From contig NC_031499.1 in assembly GCF_000237925.1 (NCBI RefSeq), forward strand, positions 5,917,734 through 5,981,733: 64,000 nucleotides of DNA. The letters run 5' to 3'. Below the pieces are notes generated by a model. It saw only the letters and a list, made by a program, of their open reading frames with translations, searched no databases and had not been told where the DNA came from. This document shows positions 11,901 through 20,660 of this stretch, piece after piece. Both the position numbers and the translations under genes were made by a program. How positions within the stretch are numbered: the first letter of the stretch is position 1; the number at the start of each line of letters is the position of its first letter. Source of the DNA: Schistosoma mansoni. Lineage: Eukaryota > Platyhelminthes > Trematoda > Strigeidida > Schistosomatidae.

Positions 11901-14900
11901 TTGTGGTGAAACTGATTTTATTTGGCTGACATTAGATAAGTATTGGATAAAATTTGATACATCCATACGACTAAGATTAAATATCTAGAATTCATAAAAT
12001 AAACTCAGATTATTTAGAATCTAAAAATTGAGCTTTAAAAGTGAGCACGAATACCGAATGACATGATAACATGCTAGTTAGACCTACTGATCTGTACAGC
12101 ATAAAGGTAATTTATGTAACTTATACTATACTAAGTATGAACACCAATTAGAGGGCCCCCAAATGCCGTGGTATGGCCGAGATTAGGGAGAGTCCGCTCT
12201 CCCCCTCCAAATGCTCTCATATGGCCACGCAAATATATAGCCTCTGCCAGGGAAGTCCTAAACACTGCATTCTCGTGGCACCAGTGTTGTTTACGAAATT
12301 GAGAGGACGAAAACCGAATACCCGGCGCTTTAACCGGGTTCTAGTATCCTGAAGAAACAAATGGCGTATGAACCAATCGCTGGTCACCGGCTACCATGGG
12401 ACTGCATCTTCTTACGATGCTCCACTACCTTGTGGACTAGGCCTTCAGGTCAAAGGCTCGGGGTGTGGCCCCTAAGAAAACCACCTGCTTCAGTCTGGGC
12501 ACCTGGGCAGTATCACAGCCCTCACACAAATCGAATGAGATTTGTGCGGCGCACATGTATTTGATGCTTCCTAGTACCAATATTTATGTGTTTAAATAAA
12601 TAATAAAACCATTTGGATAGACATTTCATTAGAAAACTCGAAAAACGAAAGAATAATGACCATCGAAGAATGATGAGCATTTATTTGTCATGTTCTCTTT
12701 ATCCACGTAAAACCCAGAACTAATATTATGAGTTGTATCACTGTTACTAATAATAACAAAAACATTATACCTGTTGAACGAGTTAGCAGCTTCCTGAACT
12801 CGGTAGTTAATTAGATAATATTTTGTCACTTGAAGTGAAAGTTGTTGGGTTTGAGTTTCAATGCTAGTCAAAAATCCGAATATTCGATGTATCGAGATAA
12901 TACATCATATTAATTTATTCTGTTTACTGAGCGGCGGCTTAGTGGTTAAGGCGTTCAACTTTCAACTACTTAGTCTTGGGTTTGAGCTCCGCTCCACATA
13001 ATTAAGTTTGGCCAATCGACTAGTATCACTAGCACTTACGCTTAGATTTTGAATCATGTCCAAGTACCAGGAGAATGAGATAACTAAAAAGTTAAGTGAG
13101 TGCAGAAAGTCGAATGTACACAGAAGCTGACGTTAAGCAAATACCATATGATTTTAACTCAAGATGATTAAAGACTTAAATCAGGTTGTGTATAGCATTA
13201 TTCAAAGAGCTAACAACCTCAATTTACGTGAGTGGTCACATTGGACTGTATAAAAATAATGTTAAATCAAAACAGATAGCTTTCATAACTAATTCTTCAT
13301 GACGTAAAGTGATTTATTGTCTAATATAGACAAACTGAAGCCCCCATGTCATAAAACTCACTTACCAGCTATAGATTAACATACTTGAAGTCAAACCAGA
13401 CTGGTTATACTACCCAGTCGCCAAAAGTAGTGTAGGAAAGATAGAATACGAATTTAAGGCTTACAAACTGAAAGTTCACTGCTTTGACTACTGAGCTACC
13501 GCTTTATTTACTCTGAAAATAAACATTTTCACACATTTCGTTCGGATTAACTCCTGATTCTCATCCACATGTAAGATTAAAAGTGATATATACATTGAAT
13601 AACTTTTTCTATATTTCAAATGTTTTACAGGATAAAAAATGAGAGCTTTTCATCAGAAGTAAGAATATCAACTGTCACAGTTATTAACCAGTTAGGATAT
13701 GATTTCGATTGATTATGTGATTTGAAACAGTGTTCAATAAAAGCATTTGAAGTAGACCTACAATACTGTTTGTTCCATGAGTAAGGAGGAACTTCAGTAC
13801 AACAAATTACAAATCGTAAATCAATTCACATAATTAATCATTTTACCTTGATTACATCAAAATCACTTTTTTTCTCCTTCGCATTAGATGGTGGATACCA
13901 TCTCTCCATTATGGAATAATTCAATGGAAACGAATTGAGTATGGATTTTAGAAAACGATGACGAGATTGTGCACAAGAATGTTCATAATAGCTGATGATG
14001 AATTCTAGGACACAAGCAAAAGTAATGGATATATTAAATACACTATTTATTTATTAGAAAAACAATGGGTTGGACTGAAATTTATTCAAAAAATATATTC
14101 ATATAGAAAATTCTAATTACTGTGTTATGTATTTAAATAACAATGCTCATGATTCAAATAATGAAAAAATAGTTTTTCAGCCATGATACTAATACGTAAA
14201 TATGTTATGTCAGTACTAAATATGTAAAGTTAAACTATAAATGTGAGCTCCAGTGACTTAAAATGATCAGGACAAACTCCTAATCTATTCAGTCAATTAG
14301 AATGCAGTATTTGAACACATAAACATTGGTATGAGGAGGCACCAGATATATATGCACCACACAAAAAATTGTCATTTCATTTAAATGTGTGAGGGTTATG
14401 GTACTGTCCGGGTGTCCAGACCGAAACAGGTGGTTTTCATAGGGAGCCACACCCCGAGCCTTTGACCTAAAGGTCTGATCCACGAGGCAGTGGAACATCG
14501 TGAGGAGATACAGTCCATTGGTAGTAGGTGACCAACGATAAGTTTATACGCCATATGTTTCCTCAGGATACTGGAGCCCATGTTCACGATTGGTTTGGAA
14601 TCAGGGTTTTTCAACTCCCCTAGATGGAATTTCCGTGTCCACCAACCCGGTTAAAGCGCCAGACATCCGCTTTTCGTCCTCTCAATTTCGTAAACAGCAC
14701 CGGTGCCACGAGAAGGCAGTGAGTAGGACTTCCCTGGCATAGACTGCATACGCGTGGCAGTGTTAGAGCATTTCGAGAGAGGGAGGCCCTCCTCACTCTC
14801 GGCCGTACCAGGGATCGAAATTCATATTTATTATTTTGATTTAAGATCAGGATTTAGTGGTTATACAGAACAATTAGGATGTAAAGTTCAGGAATTTGGA

Positions 14901-17900
14901 TTAGAATTAAGACTAGAATACATAGTTTAGTAATTAGCATGTAGAATTCAGAATTTGAACTTAGAATTAAGATGAGGAGTTAACGTTGTAAGGCTAGAGT
15001 TAGGATTCAAAGTACAGGTAGGCTAGCCGTAAAACCTAATATCAATCTTTAAATTATGAAACCGAATCCTAAACGCAGTCGTAAATTCTTATATCCAGAT
15101 TTTAATTATAAAGCCCAGGTATTATTCCTAATGCTAGACTGAAGTATCTGATTCTACAAACAAATTAAGATATTTTTCTGTATCAGCTTATTCATAATAC
15201 AATAAATAAGTAATAATTATTTCATGAGATTTTCTACTTCATTATACGTAGAAAACATGTTTCCACATAATATGCCACGTGACTAATGTGATTTGCATGC
15301 TTGTCATTAACAAACTCTTGTAGTTCAGCTTTACAACCAACTGCATAGAATCTGAGTCATCGACAAACGACTACATTCGATGATAATAAACTTCAAAAAT
15401 GTTTGATAAATCATCATAAAATTATCAACACTAGATATACGTTAATGTGTGATCCAATTAATGATACCGAGAGCATTTGATGTCACCTATTCTGTAAATA
15501 TCAGAGACTCAACGACTGAAAGTCAAATACATCAACTCTACAGCACCGAACTGCTTATGATGGCTCTTAATCTACCAGAGTGGAAACTTGCAAAAAAAAA
15601 AAGAAAAACAACCGAAAAGCAGCTAGAATAATGACAAAATAAAGGACGAGATGTTGTTGTGTATCAAGCTGCTAAATAGACAAAAAACCTAGGAGACAGT
15701 TCAACACTGAAGAACTACATCATTTTATTTTCAGTAAATATCATTGTCTTTTTCAACGAGTATCGCCATGAAACAATAGTTTAAAGCAAGTTGCCCAACC
15801 CAGATATTCTTCTAATAGGCCTTCGAATTCTTTAACGATTTAAATTTATTGCAAAAATAAGAGAGAAAATTAAGCATAAACAGTACTAAATAGCCAGTAA
15901 ATTTTATTACTGAAGCCTGAAAAAGTGAGAATTATATGGATTCCATCAGGATACGGTAAGCTAACACTATAAAGGTTGAAACCCTGAAAGTATCATTCCA
16001 AAACACCAACAGCCATTCGCGGAAACGGAAAGTAAGATGAATAGAAATAAGACTTCATATTTATGTCTTCTAGTGAGTTATTTATCATTTATTTAAATAC
16101 ATATACATTGGTGCAAGGAGGCACCGAATAGACATGCGGCAAATAAATCAATAGATTTATGTGAGGGCAGGAATACCGCTTGGGTGCCCAGACCGTAGCA
16201 GGTGGGTTTTTTAGGGCACCGCACTCAGAGCTTTTGACCTAAAGGTCTAACCCATAAGGCAGAGGAGCAACGTAGGAAGATGCAGTCTCATGGTAACCGG
16301 TGGCAAGTAATTGGTTCATAATTCATTTGTTTTCTTAGGATCCTGGAGCCCATGTGCACCATTGGTTTGGAATGAAGGTTTTCCAACTCCCCTAGGTACT
16401 CTCCGTGTCCACTAATCCGATTAAATCGCCGAGAATCGCCTATCGTCCTCTCAATTTCATGCAGCGAGAAGGCTATGAGTAGGACTCCCAGGGCAGTGGT
16501 TGTATGCACGTGTCTGACTCTCCCCACTCTCGGCCATACCGGGGTATTTGGGGGCTTTCAAGTGAATGGTCTACAAGTGACCTTCAGTCGCCTCTGAAAA
16601 TCATTTTTTTATCGTGTTGACTTTACGTAGGTGATCCACTGTCTGAAAATCACTCCTAATAGTTAGGTTCCAATTGACAGGATAAGTGGCCTACGAACTT
16701 ATTTAATCCAACAACCCAGGATATTTTATCATATTAAATTTTATATCAAAGCTTTCTATGTAAGTGGGCTGTTGCACCAGATAATCTAGTATTATAGCTA
16801 GCGCTGTTGTTTATGATTTCAAATCATTTGAAGTACCAAGTCAACAACACTGTCTCGTGAGCAGCCATCACCCGCCCACATGTTAGATCACTGTTTTTAT
16901 CTATCTATTAACATTTGATACCCGAACACTTTCATCAATCATTAAAAGCCTTCCCTATAACTAAAATTAGATAATTTTCACAATGGGAATCTTTAATATT
17001 CTAAAATCACGTGGGGACCCTGTTGCATTTAAGGCACTCAATGAGATTTGCTATAAACTGTATACAATCCAACAGTTATCCTAAAATATATTGGAAGTCT
17101 TTGCGCCGCAACAGAATCTATCCTAATGCAAAAACTCTCGAAAGACATGCATCTAATCAAATTGATACATTAAAAATGAAAATCTGTGACTTGGAAAGGA
17201 ATCTCCTTCAGAGACAAGATTCCGTTGAAAACCTACCGTCTGAGCTTCAGTCAATGTTCATGGATTACGTTGAAAAAATTTCCAAGAATAGATCTGATAA
17301 GTCGATGACAAAACTGGTGAAAACTTTGGAAAACAAAAAACAAGATAAGGAATTTCCTTTCGACCCGAAACGGTGCGTACACAATTTTTCCAATATCGAA
17401 CTAGATGTAATACAGCTAGAAGCATTATCTATGGGGCCTAAGTTCTGTGATAGTAGACATAAAATCAACCAATTAGATATTGATGTACAGTTTGAGAATC
17501 TATTTTCACAAACAAGTGACTTGATTCCTACCTCATTAGATGACCTAGTCAGGTTTAAGACCACTTTAGTTGACAGCAGCCAACAATATAAGAATAGTAA
17601 GAGTACTAAAAACCGCCTACTTACCAAGCAGCACCGAGACTCTTTAACTAAACTAAGAAAGGAGGAAACCTTGATTATAAGCAAACCTGATAAAGGAGGA
17701 GGCATAGTGCTGATGAATAAAAAGGACTACGTTGAAAAGATGGAGACAATGTTAATGATCCCCGCAAATTTCAAAAAGTCACCAGTCATTCCGATATCAA
17801 TAAAAAAGTGGAAAACCAATTGACTAACTCTCTTAAGGATTTAAAGAATAAGGGAATAATTACACAAGAGATTCTTGATTCTATTAAACCGTCTGGATCT

Positions 17901-20104
17901 TATACGCCACGACTGTATGGTTTACCCAAAGTTCATAAACCAGGTCTTCCAATGCTCCCAGTCCTAGATAAGTTCAATTTCCCTTATCACAAAATTGCAA
18001 AGTGGCTAGTATGTATCTTAGAGCCCTTGCACAAATCAATTGTTAGTACGAGTGTAAAAGATGTATTCGACTTCACTTCCAAAGTGGAAAATATGAATGT
18101 TAGTATGAAAAATATGTTCTCACTAGATGTAGTATCCTTGTTTACTAACGTACCACTTATGGAGACTATTGAGTTCATATGCGAGCAAATAACTGAAAAA
18201 CAAATCAACATTGGCCTGCCGGAAGATTGTCTGAAAGAACTGCTTTTAAGATGTACAATGAATGTTCATTTTGTCTTCAACAATTCCTTTTATAGACAAA
18301 TAGACGGAATAGCCATGGGCTCATCTCTAGGCCCGATTCTCGCTGATCTCTTCTTAGCTAAGCTAGAAAATGGCCCACTTAAGGAGGCTATTAAGAAGTT
18401 CGATCTATACTGCCGCTACATCGACGATACATTCATTATTGTGGATCAGAACACCAGTAAGGATGAACTACTAGAACAGTTCAACAGTGTACATCCAGCG
18501 ATTAACTTCACTGGTGAAGGCGAGTGTGACATGAAGCTGAATTTCCTTGACGTTACACTAAGCAGGCGAAGTGATGGCTCGTTAAGTAGAAGCGTGTATA
18601 GAAAAAGACCCTCTGCCTGCCAATACACTCACTCCTATAGCTTTACACCTATCCAATATAAGAGAAACTTGGTTAGATGCCTCACCAGTAGAGCAAATAA
18701 GATCTGTTCTGTTGATACTTTAAGTCAGGAACTGCAATTTATCTATAACTTACTGACTGAGATCGGCTACCCTGCTGCGTTCATCAAAAAGTACATGTAT
18801 GATACAAGGAAGAAATCGGAGATTTCAACTGTTCGTAAGAAGCCTCTATACATGAAATTACCATTCAACGGGGATGTAGCTAGTGAAACTCTGAAAGATA
18901 GGTTAATAAAAGTAATTAGTAGAACTTTCTACGCAGCCTATCTTGCATTGACTTTCTCGAGTCGACCGGTGATGTCTACTCAAACGAAGGATAAGTTACC
19001 TGAGTTGGCCTCCTCTATCTGCATTTATAAGTTCAGCTGCTCCTGTGGAGATAGCTATATCGGGCGTACTACTAGGCAACTTAACCAACGAATGAGTGAA
19101 CATCTACCAGCATGGTTTGGAAAGGGCCAAATAAAAACAATACGCAGTTCTATCTTGGCACATCTAATTGATAGTGGTCATATTGTCGATAAATTGAAAT
19201 CATTTCAAGTGATCTATCGTATACCTCCATCGTTTCCCAACGGAGTTCGCTCCCGTCTACTTCATATAGCAGAAGCCATAGGAAGTCGTACATTCCATCC
19301 CAATTTACGTGTACAGAAGAAATTCGTAACCCCCCTATCCCTTCCATGGCCGGACATAACTTAATAAATGACATTATTATTATTTGTAAAAATTTTATTT
19401 TGGTTATCATTTTGTTTGTTTGTAATTTTCTACCTCTTTCCGTTTGTATTCTTCACTATCTATTTACTTACATACTTCTCATTACGTAATGATTTTAATG
19501 TTTTATGATTACTATTCTAGTCTATTTACCCACGTTTGACTTCTTATTTCTTATGTTTAATTATTGATAAGACTTTTGTTATCGTAATTTACTATTCTTA
19601 CTACTATCAGTACACCTGTCTTCCCACTATCAACTTGTACTTCTAACTATTATTATGCTTGGTAAGATAAGACTTTTGTCTACTAAAACATGATAAAGCT
19701 CCATCTCATCAATATTTTTTCCTCATCACAGTGCGACAGACAGTAAATTTTGATAAACACGAGTGAGGCGTTAAAGTGTTTTCAAAAAACCATTTTTTTG
19801 AAGTCCTAAATGAACTCATACAAATTTACGAAAAGCCAGGACTCTAAGTATGAAACTTGATATCGTTTAAGTAAAACTATCAAGTAGACATTTGGTATTT
19901 GTATACTTCTTAGACCATGATGTGGGCAACAATTAATAGTTAGCCACGTTACTAAAAATAGACCTAAAGACTGCTAAGCTCACCTGACCAAGAAAACATG
20001 AAAAAATTATTTTTTAAAAATGTCCAATTACCTGTTTCGACAACAGAAGAAACATATTCATAAGACAGCATCGAAAATCCAAGAGTAGGCGAGCATGCTA
20101 AGAA
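2626..20104 (-). CDS. MBTPS1: Site-1 protease (MBTPS1/S1P), 5' part of gene, 7 exons visible
   Basis: Subtilisin-family serine protease of the Golgi that makes the first luminal cut in SREBP and ATF6 (known family role). Exons on the minus strand: 20032-~20097/20104, 13847-14004, 11840-11984, 7718-7752, 6129-6185, 4739-4882, 2626-2949. All have GT donors and AG acceptors (the first exon's 5' end runs into a gap), and all phases join without a break, giving about 311 residues. Seen in order: prodomain start ([16 protein letters not shown], like the family's STVVEYEYIVAF), a DFDVIK segment, IKSVSPQK (like IKRVTPQR), catalytic Asp in GIFDTGLA, catalytic His in RHGHGT, and the signature [14 protein letters not shown] plus LSIGGPDF that separates S1P from other subtilases. 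The signal peptide, oxyanion Asn, catalytic Ser and C-terminal membrane anchor are not in the window. Introns hold a Penelope-like element and many retroposons. Family assignment is very secure; exon 1 borders are not. Confidence 0.93.
3095..3377 (-). repeat. Family R fragment
   Basis: Reverse-complement portion: GCTCCCCGAGCCTTAGACAT, then CCTCAGGATCCTGAAG, then TCTCAATTTCGTAAACAAC. Truncated at both ends; inside the S1P intron just after the His exon. Confidence 0.7.
4255..4575 (+). repeat. Distant relative of the 53/59-kb repeat
   Basis: TGTAGTGAACGAGAACACG, then TTACTTATATGGATATAAGTAG and CCACACCACAG, in the same order and spacing class as 59594-59860. It may be part of an LTR-like element; ends not defined. 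Confidence 0.4.
4739..4882 (-). CDS. MBTPS1: S1P catalytic Asp exon
   Basis: 144 nt, exactly 48 codons, phase 0 on both sides. Acceptor after AACTGTTACAG; donor ACTAAT|GTAAGT. Contains [20 protein letters not shown] with the subtilase catalytic Asp in FDTG, then [13 protein letters not shown], which follows the S1P pattern VKERTNWT before the His motif. Confidence 0.93.
5465..5870 (+). repeat. Family R copy, 5' truncated
   Basis: Starts at AGTGTTGTTCACAAAAGTG and runs to the AATAAATAAATAAAT tail. It contains the TTTAACCGAGTTGGTGGAC and CACCGGCTACCATGGGACTG landmarks. Confidence 0.8.
6048..6070. repeat. ATT microsatellite
   Basis: Seven to eight ATT units just before an S1P exon (6129-6185). 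Confidence 0.85.
6129..6185 (-). CDS. MBTPS1: S1P exon joining prodomain to catalytic domain
   Basis: 57 nt, phase 0 on both sides. Acceptor after ATACATCAG; donor AAACAG|GTAATC. Encodes [19 protein letters not shown], 19 residues that run straight into [16 protein letters not shown] of the next exon. It occupies the place of the vertebrate IPRQVAQTLQAD stretch just before the first catalytic strand. Confidence 0.8.
6590..6715 (+). repeat. SINE-A fragment with degenerate hammerhead
   Basis: Plus-strand 3' half of the tRNA-headed SINE called A here: GGTTGTGGATGCGCATTACTG, then CTGAAGAG, GACGAAAC and TTGATGCTTTCAGG. G16.2 has become A, so the stem III pair next to the cleavage site is lost. 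Confidence 0.6.
6790..7145 (-). repeat. SINE-A copy
   Basis: Minus-strand copy with the full A layout: inverted-end sequence (GGGGTTTTGTGGAGATTTTAG), hammerhead region (degenerate: GTTGATGAAT, CGAGAC), tRNA-like B box region (TTCGGACCCAG) and A box region (CCACTGAGCTGG), then the 5' body ending CCAGTTACTAGTAC. Confidence 0.75.
7420..7690 (-). repeat. SINE-B copy
   Basis: AGCAAAGATGGATAGTGGC end, hammerhead with CTAACGAG (G5 to A), B box region (GGGACTCGAACCCAG), then the body with TGCACATATGCCAATTAG and AGACTGACCAGTTGCAGTCC. The body abuts the S1P microexon (7718-7752). Confidence 0.75.
7718..7752 (-). CDS. MBTPS1: S1P 35-nt microexon carrying RRNLK
   Basis: A 35-nt exon between TTTTTTAG and GTAAGT. 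With the single base from the previous exon it reads [12 protein letters not shown] and returns to phase 0. RNLK fits the R-X-hydrophobic-Z consensus of S1P sites and resembles the RSLK/RRLL autoprocessing sites of vertebrate S1P, so this exon probably carries the zymogen cleavage site. Its length is not a multiple of three, so skipping it would shift the frame. Borders are inferred from splice consensus and phase agreement on both sides. Confidence 0.75.
7937..8136. other. Assembly gap (200 N)
   Basis: Exactly 200 N, a nominal size. Its right flank is cloning-vector sequence. Confidence 0.99.
8137..8202. other. Cloning-vector contamination
   Basis: Begins GCGGATAACAATTTCACACA, the standard M13/pUC lacZ reverse-primer site, followed by a polylinker: NotI GCGGCCGC (8160-8167), ClaI ATCGAT (8170-8175), EcoRV GATATC (8173-8178), GTGGTGGAATTC ending in EcoRI (8197-8202). 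Not fluke DNA. Confidence 0.95.
8205..8330 (+). repeat. SINE-A 3' fragment next to vector sequence
   Basis: CCGTCCAGTGCTTTCCAGG, GTTTTCGATGGTGGGTC, CCCATGATTTCAACTTTG. The ribozyme has been replaced by TTCACAAACATAACCAAGG, and exactly this junction recurs, inverted, at 8494-8562. Confidence 0.6.
8494..8562 (-). repeat. SINE-A 3' fragment, inverse of 8205-8330
   Basis: GTCAATTGAAGCTAGACCAC, GAAGCACTGGACGGCC, then TTGGTTATGTTTGTGAAG, the same novel junction as at 8205-8330 in opposite orientation. Confidence 0.6.
8600..8812 (+). repeat. Family R 3' fragment
   Basis: The 3' half only, from CAAGCATCTCCTTACGATGC to the TTAAATAAATAAAA tail. It abuts a SINE-A fragment on its left. Confidence 0.75.
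8816..10835. other. S1P intron, no gene seen
   Basis: AT-rich sequence with only short chance frames. A GC-richer patch at about 10170-10440 (CTGGCTGGGCTAGGCTAGGC, ACTGCTCTCTAATTGGCGG) looks like a fragment of a dispersed element, but I cannot define it. Confidence 0.5.
10838..11095 (-). repeat. SINE-A copy, diverged
   Basis: Same landmarks in order (CACTGGATGGCCGTTTTG, GGGACTCGTCAG, ATCGAACTCAGGGTC, CAATGAGCCAGTACCC). The conserved G12 of the hammerhead GAAA is changed to A, so the ribozyme should be dead. Confidence 0.7.
11585..11720 (-). repeat. Weak family R fragment
   Basis: GGGCCAGACGTTCGCTTCTC and CTCTTTTCGTAAAAAAT match the reverse complement of the R segment GAAATTGAGAGGACGAAAAGC poorly but in register. 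Probably an old copy. Confidence 0.35.
11840..11984 (-). CDS. MBTPS1: S1P prodomain exon with [10 protein letters not shown] motif
   Basis: 145 nt, phase 0 to phase 1. Acceptor after TGAATTCTAG; donor CACAATT|GTAAGT. Encodes [16 protein letters not shown], then [18 protein letters not shown], equivalent to the family's HPNIKRVTPQRKVFRSL. The exon closes with LHN plus one base, which continues into the 35-nt microexon. Confidence 0.88.
12152..12605 (+). repeat. Family R copy with internal deletion
   Basis: Begins GGCCCCCAAATGCCGTGG and ends TTTAAATAAATAATAAA. About 100 bp are missing between CTTTAACCGGGTT and CTAGTATCCTGAAG compared with the copy at 298-825. Confidence 0.8.
12930..13020 (+). 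repeat. Third tRNA-like SINE fragment
   Basis: GCGGCTTAGTGGTTAAGGCG resembles a tRNA A box and TTGGGTTTGAGCTCCG a B box, 40 bp apart. A reverse, weaker relative (GACTACTGAGCTACCGC) is at about 13455-13505. No ribozyme seen. Confidence 0.4.
13847..14004 (-). CDS. MBTPS1: S1P prodomain exon
   Basis: 158 nt, phase 1 to phase 0. Acceptor after TTGTGTCCTAG; donor AAG|GTAAAA. Encodes [18 protein letters not shown] through [18 protein letters not shown], which follows the S1P prodomain pattern (EYIVAF..., then IIPRNNP..SDFEVIQ). It is separated from the preceding exon by about 6 kb of intron that contains the Penelope-like element. Confidence 0.9.
14300..14825 (-). repeat. Family R copy, near full length
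   Basis: Reverse orientation: the tail-proximal end (CACATAAACATTGGTATGAG) comes first and the 5' landmark (CTCTCGGCCGTACCAGGG) last. About 300 bp beyond an S1P exon (13847-14004), in the intron. Confidence 0.8.
14830..16080. other. S1P intron, no gene seen
   Basis: A low-complexity stretch of GATTTAG/GAATTAAG-like units (14840-15010), then unremarkable AT-rich sequence. The frame at 15449-15631 has no recognisable features. Confidence 0.5.
16085..16560 (-). repeat. Family R copy
   Basis: Reverse orientation, from ATTTAAATACATATACATTG to GGCCATACCGGGGTATTTGG. A region near 16460 is shortened relative to other copies. Confidence 0.8.
16983..19740 (+). mobile_element. Penelope-like element (PLE), nearly intact, in S1P intron
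   Basis: Autonomous retroelement of the Penelope class with a GIY-YIG endonuclease. The first frame runs from about 17041 (possible earlier ATG at 16983 in another frame) to ~17755; the second from there to the stop at 19364. Motifs in the second frame: [10 protein letters not shown] (res. ~37-46), [12 protein letters not shown] (105-116), [10 protein letters not shown] (167-176), the RT box YIDD (204-207), and the GIY-YIG domain [19 protein letters not shown] (404-422). One base seems to be missing near 17754, where METML should continue NDPRKFQK. Restoring phase there would give one ORF of about 770 codons. It lies opposite to the host gene S1P. The terminal repeats were not defined; the AT-rich 3' tail is taken to 19740 loosely. 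Confidence 0.9.
20032..20104 (-). CDS. MBTPS1: S1P first visible exon (prodomain start), cut by gap
   Basis: The open frame reads out of the 20.1-kb gap and ends with [13 protein letters not shown] plus one base (donor GTAATT after 20032), phase 1. The leftover G joins the AA that opens the next exon to make Glu, giving VVETEFIISYY, which matches the S1P prodomain. A TTCTTAG just inside the gap edge could be an acceptor that would start the exon at 20097. Alternatively the frame continues into the gap. No signal peptide is visible, so at least one exon is missing or lies in the gap. Confidence 0.75.
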
Positions 20105-20304
20105 NNNNNNNNNNNNNNNNNNNNNNNNNNNNNNNNNNNNNNNNNNNNNNNNNNNNNNNNNNNNNNNNNNNNNNNNNNNNNNNNNNNNNNNNNNNNNNNN
20201 NNNNNNNNNNNNNNNNNNNNNNNNNNNNNNNNNNNNNNNNNNNNNNNNNNNNNNNNNNNNNNNNNNNNNNNNNNNNNNNNNNNNNNNNNNNNNNNNNNNN
20301 NNNN
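20105..20304. other. Assembly gap (200 N)
   Basis: 200 N at the 5' edge of the first visible S1P exon; probably hides the signal-peptide exon or its splice site. Confidence 0.99.
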
Positions 20305-20599
20305 TGACCATGTGTGGAAGCAAATTATATGGGCGACCGCGAGAAACTTGAAAGCCAACTGGAAGTCTTTTCACTTACGAAACGATTTAGAATAATAAAG
20401 TGACATATATCCCAATTAACAAAAAGATTCGGGGTGGACAGCCTTTGAACGAATATTGGGTGACCTTGAGAAATATTAGCCAATCAGTGAACAGACAGCA
20501 CAGAGTGCAAATATATTACACAAAACCGAATAAAAGTGTACACACTTATTTTATAGGGTCCGAAAACTTGTCAATGTTAGAAAGAGGTTAAAAGTTCCT

Positions 20600-20660
20600 A
20601 AGGTCGCATATTGTATCTGGTACTCTTTGTACCAATATGTATGTTTGAATAAATAAAGGT
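20600..20660 (+). repeat. Family R 3' end fragment
   Basis: Only the tail region remains (GTCGCATATTGTATCTGGTA, TTTGTACCAATATGTATG, AATAAATAAA). Confidence 0.6.

Noticed and set aside
16560-19740. Hammerhead in the Penelope element's terminal regions
   Set aside because: Penelope elements can carry hammerheads, but I found no complete CTGANGAG...GAAA arrangement in either flank.
20032-20104. Exon first read as a mitochondrial carrier C-terminus ([11 protein letters not shown] resembles FGVTLVTYE)
   Set aside because: Its phase-1 end joins the S1P prodomain exon at 14004 to give SSVVETEFIISYY, a far better match in the right order and strand.
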